In this document: piece after piece, positions 6,301 through 7,721 of the stretch
How positions within the stretch are numbered: the stretch's first letter is position 1
Layout of the letters: each line of letters starts with the position of its first letter
Made by a program: the position numbers and the translations under genes
Notes under the pieces: model-generated
Database searches by the model: none
The model's input: the letters and a program-made list of their open reading frames with translations, nothing else
Told to the model about the DNA's origin: nothing
NCBI GenBank assembly: GCA_031260775.1
Contig: JAISKW010000080.1
Span: forward strand, 1 to 7,721
DNA: 7,721 nucleotides
From: Christensenellaceae bacterium
GTDB taxonomy: Bacteria > Bacillota > Clostridia > Christensenellales > DTU072
Reading direction: 5' to 3'

Positions 6301-7236
6301 ATGGCGTGGGGTAACCACGAGGAATATACGTTTAGCTTCGATGCCGAAGATGAGGATTCAACATGGGAGGTGCCCGATTATGACCTGTTTAAGGGCGAAA
6401 ACACCTACGCTTACAAGGAAGACTATAACTATTTAGAGCTTTTCTATAATTACGCATTCCCCGAACAGGACGTAACCGCCAATATGGGCGTATACTACAG
6501 CTTCGACTTCAGCGGCGTTCACTTTACCGTATTGAACACTAACGACATCAAATGGACGACACGCGGAACGACGAAAAAAATAAGGGTTTCCGCCGAGCTC
6601 GGCGAACAACAGTATGCATGGCTTGTTAACGACCTATCAAGCACGGATTTACACAAGGTTGTTATTATGCACAAGGGCATCTACTCAATCGGCTCGCACT
6701 CGTCGGAGCTTGACGTAATCGGCTTAAGAAATCAATTAACCTCCGTGTTTGCCGATTACGGCGTCGAGCTTGTTCTGGCAGGACACGACCACACTTATAC
6801 CGAAAGCTACTATCTTGACCGCGAGGGCAACCCGATTGAACAGGACGAAGATAAAGAACAATACGAAGTTTCGGGCAACGGCGTGCTTTATATCACGTTA
6901 GGCACGTTCGGCGAGAAGTTCTATAAACTTTTCGACAGCGACCTGCCTATTGAATTCGGACGCGACGAGGGTCTGCATTCGCCGCATCTATCCAACCCTA
7001 CCTTTGGAATTTTGCGCTATGACGGCGAAAAACTTTACTATATCGGCTATCAGTACGACCTTGCTACGGATACAATTATCGAGCTTCGTGCAATCCCGGT
7101 TCCCGGGTACGTCAAGCCCGAGGTTAAGATTAATGCAAACAAATACTCGCTGTATATCGTAATAGGCGTGGGCGCGGTTATATTGATTTCAATCATAATC
7201 GCGGCTGTTAAAGTCAGGAAAAAAATCAAAATATAG
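3322..7236 (+). CDS. Membrane-anchored tandem metallophosphoesterase (two calcineurin-like domains)
   Basis: This 1304-residue protein has a hydrophobic signal or anchor helix (about 9-29) and a C-terminal helix (about 1277-1297) followed by KVRKKIKI, so the body should be extracellular. The first phosphoesterase domain shows D61-T-H63, SGD117, GNHD (155-158), H321-H322 and GHMH (361-364). About 440-775 is mainly helical sequence I do not recognise. About 800-917 resembles the Ig/FN3-like N-terminal domain of purple acid phosphatases, ending LTPNTTYSFRVG...FKTAPDG. The second phosphoesterase domain has D931-L-Q933, CGD967, GNHE (997-1000), H1117 and GHDH (1154-1157). Its GDxxY motif reads GDTVD, so the tyrosine that colours true purple phosphatases is absent. 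Both metal sites look intact. The substrate is unknown; phosphate-ester hydrolysis at the cell surface is inferred. GTG at 3322 was chosen because it follows the -10 box by 6 nt. A TTG at 3286 would add 12 residues. No Shine-Dalgarno sequence precedes either start. Confidence 0.9.
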   Translation: MRNLHIRRLFGVILVLVLFLGLMLSAILLSEPIGIINEKGGTAANAEFIETDSITFAQITDTHYYPLSYAYNYGGDNDYTVAIDSAAKVLLESSLMNKQAMLQILAEKPDYLLMSGDITSNGELQAHIEMSNLLRELQNKMRVYKPNFQVFVTPGNHDMYNDKSVRYDKGGMKVISPTINRVEFIKLYAGLGYPDLSDTEIDEFYDSLSDTVSTKDVPYVLENGKRFINSSNASDIEFIYQYDFFAADAYITTKRGQDLDRGMMTYTAKVPGGYTFICSDDEVSNEEINHHVGGRVMESSIAFLESQKAAFEGQTLFLEIHHNVIPHFALEPTLLELFNLFDWLETADYLADLGIRYAFTGHMHANDIVSHVSFNGNTITDTETSSLISYQGGPRFEKIQRGTIGGVYAENYTSKIDLLDEIDLTILLENGYCTQDYFDNCGLTQYIEVKDGKSICFDVSNYAAQKTLRTIAENMLGAYITPDFIWNAGEFIAEAIGGAETSGFQKTLMDAIGAAATQLIRGLINYIEAEFLTDYVYTGTNELYKADVPGAKLCGYVYDIVINLVNLPLNDQGGTLFTVAIEAYLQHLGGTDTPLAERESDTAFFAALNNLKTGVGTKGLIDGLLYNGGAGGLYELLEFLLTKPINFEYGLDLSEGNANPFPALELFNIWATMDRITIDKLVRFFVVDLIPAFNLDINLDMLGEAIDLIKDMKQPFTDENDKYTDEPTQYVWNYLNKLLDDYVTDSFYAGLGEIAYEILYEFAIDETPDGGVNEYSTTPVLPSADLTVTYLAGYNYNTATVENGKLPSMLVVTFGEDPKTTKNFNWFTDRRVEESVIQYNEGTTFNAATAVTVDAQYKYYATTTASIDLGVFATLENIKIGQHRISLSGLTPNTTYSFRVGNAENEWWSEVHTFKTAPDGNVPFETLLVTDLQGFANSTYLNADRILKNIDGLFGASGYEFVVNCGDTVDNSRNTLQFKYMLNTIDWGNTSQVMAWGNHEEYTFSFDAEDEDSTWEVPDYDLFKGENTYAYKEDYNYLELFYNYAFPEQDVTANMGVYYSFDFSGVHFTVLNTNDIKWTTRGTTKKIRVSAELGEQQYAWLVNDLSSTDLHKVVIMHKGIYSIGSHSSELDVIGLRNQLTSVFADYGVELVLAGHDHTYTESYYLDREGNPIEQDEDKEQYEVSGNGVLYITLGTFGEKFYKLFDSDLPIEFGRDEGLHSPHLSNPTFGILRYDGEKLYYIGYQYDLATDTIIELRAIPVPGYVKPEVKINANKYSLYIVIGVGAVILISIIIAAVKVRKKIKI

Positions 7237-7257
7237 TGCGCTTTTGCAAAACGCGCA
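7237..7257 (+). terminator. Hairpin immediately after the metallophosphoesterase stop codon
   Basis: The stop codon is followed at once by TGCGC-TTTTGCAAAA-C-GCGCA, a self-complementary sequence with a single bulged C (outer pairs 7237-7241 with 7253-7257). It could halt transcription or protect the 3' end. There is no T-run after it, so it is not a standard Rho-independent terminator and the terminator call is tentative. Confidence 0.4.
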
Positions 7258-7272
7258 AATTGAGAGGCAGCC

Positions 7273-7339
7273 GCAAGGTTTACCTTGCTTGAAAGCGTAG
7301 TACATGGGGAACGCGAAAACGCTTGAACCGCCCCCTGTA
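7273..7339 (+). other. Structured intergenic region with a possible H-type pseudoknot
   Basis: GCAAGG (7273-7278) pairs with CCTTGC (7283-7288) in a perfect 6-bp hairpin with loop TTTA. AAGCGT (7293-7298) pairs with ACGCTT (7319-7324). TACATGGGG (7301-7309), lying in the loop of that stem, complements CCCCCTGTA (7331-7339) with one mismatch. Together the last two make an H-type pseudoknot with short connecting loops (2, 9 and 6 nt). I could not match it to a known riboswitch. The promoter candidate of the next gene overlaps its 3' half, so it may be the tail of the upstream transcript rather than a leader. Confidence 0.4.
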
Positions 7340-7351
7340 TTGCTTTATATT
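7323..7351 (+). promoter_or_regulatory. Promoter candidate for the GPH transporter gene (TTGAAC-N17-TATATT)
   Basis: TTGAAC (7323-7328) and TATATT (7346-7351, 5 of 6 matches to TATAAT) are separated by 17 nt. The -35 hexamer is identical to that proposed for the metallophosphoesterase gene. Transcription would start near 7358, leaving a leader of about 40 nt before the start codon. The leader contains a weak hairpin (TTGTGG 7365-7370 with CTACAA 7376-7381, one G-U pair) followed by TTTT. Confidence 0.5.
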
Positions 7352-7388
7352 TACATAGATATTGTTGTGGTTTTTCTACAATTTTATG

Positions 7389-7394
7389 AGGAGG
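7389..7394 (+). promoter_or_regulatory. Ribosome binding site deciding the TTG start of the transporter
   Basis: AGGAGG ends 4 nt before TTG at 7399. The spacing is short but workable. The in-frame codon at 7387 is TGA, so the coding region cannot begin further upstream. The next in-frame ATG (7498) would discard the conserved N-terminal KYIPYKE segment. Confidence 0.7.
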
Positions 7395-7398
7395 ATTA

Positions 7399-7721
7399 TT
7401 GATAGCTACGCTTAAAAAGACACTTTCGAATGCTGTTACGGACATAACCGGTCACTGGAAACGCCCCGCACGGGGGAAATACATCCCGTATAAGGAAATG
7501 TTGAACTACTCCATAGGCGGTATGGGCATGGAGTTCGTGTTTAACATTACCGGTATTTTAGGAATAGGCGCAACTAACTATTATTTAACGGCAGTCTGCG
7601 GAATCCGTCCGATGCACTTGCAGGCGATTTCGGTAATACTCTCCGTTATCAATATGCTGTTCTATGTTATCCGCGGCAAAATGGTTGACGGCACGCGCAC
7701 ACGTTGGGGGAGATTCCGTCC
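7399..7721 (+). CDS. GPH-family (MFS) sugar:cation symporter, N-terminal part (3' end outside window)
   Basis: The window holds 107 codons of a transporter of the glycoside-pentoside-hexuronide:cation symporter family. These are 12-helix inner-membrane carriers that import sugars or glycosides with Na+ or H+. The visible evidence is the pre-helix segment GKYIPYKEMLNYSIGGMGMEF (about 26-46), a first hydrophobic span at about 38-60, a second at about 75-93, and the family's cytoplasmic loop motif M95-VDGTRTRWGRFR-107 (typical form D-x-x-RTRWGRxRP). The start is a TTG after AGGAGG. The long N-terminal extension with HWKRPARGKYIPYKE resembles clostridial members. The substrate cannot be read from this fragment. 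The gene follows the phosphoesterase gene by 162 nt and seems to have its own promoter, so shared use is possible but unproven. Confidence 0.87.
   Translation, partial: MIATLKKTLSNAVTDITGHWKRPARGKYIPYKEMLNYSIGGMGMEFVFNITGILGIGATNYYLTAVCGIRPMHLQAISVILSVINMLFYVIRGKMVDGTRTRWGRFR

Noticed and set aside
7365..7385. Rho-independent terminator (TTGTGG/CTACAA stem followed by TTTT)
   Set aside because: The stem is short, AT-rich and contains a G-U pair. It lies just before a strong ribosome binding site and after the predicted promoter of the transporter.
7237..7398. Known riboswitch upstream of the transporter
   Set aside because: The segment was compared by eye with c-di-GMP, fluoride and ydaO-type patterns and no consensus core was found. 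Only unassigned stems can be supported.
7050..7445. 131-codon - strand frame across the end of the phosphoesterase gene and the intergenic region
   Set aside because: It overlaps two better supported coding regions and the promoter and structured region between them, with no protein family signal.

Overview
The window looks like a chromosomal segment of a Gram-positive, Clostridia-like bacterium (Bacillota). This is inferred from the small TSCPD protein of a type common in clostridia, the DnaX type, the AGGAGG ribosome binding sites, the moderate G+C content and the signal-anchored surface proteins. No rRNA or species marker is present, so a finer placement is not possible.

Layout. Three genes read leftward from a divergent promoter region near 3160-3320. 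They are dnaX (DNA polymerase III tau/gamma subunit, 3156 to 1363), an 85-residue TSCPD-domain protein (1216 to 959), and a membrane-anchored protein with a discoidin-like domain and a GH18-like barrel that runs off the left edge (954 to 1). Two genes read rightward: a 1304-residue membrane-anchored protein with two complete metallophosphoesterase domains (3322 to 7236), and the start of a GPH-family sugar:cation symporter that runs off the right edge (7399 to 7721).

How the genes relate. dnaX is replication housekeeping. The TSCPD gene and the GH18-like gene are tightly coupled: 4 nt separate them, and the ribosome binding site of the second lies inside the first. The surface metallophosphoesterase and the GPH transporter have separate promoter candidates. 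An outward-facing phosphatase next to a glycoside importer could suit scavenging of phosphorylated glycans or glycosides, but that link is inference from adjacency only.

Most notable observations. (1) dnaX carries a textbook-looking -1 frameshift signal: an in-phase A_AAA_AAA heptamer, an AAGGAGG motif 13 nt upstream, and a TAG stop four codons into the -1 frame. It should yield a 459-residue gamma beside a 597-residue tau. (2) A 104-nt element of four perfect nested or adjacent stems (10, 5, 8 and 7 bp) lies between dnaX and the TSCPD gene. (3) The two divergent genes both appear to start with a GTG 6-7 nt after a -10 box, suggesting leaderless mRNAs. (4) The GH18-like protein has lost every acidic residue of the DxxDxDxE catalytic motif. 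(5) A possible H-type pseudoknot lies downstream of the phosphoesterase gene and overlaps the transporter's promoter.
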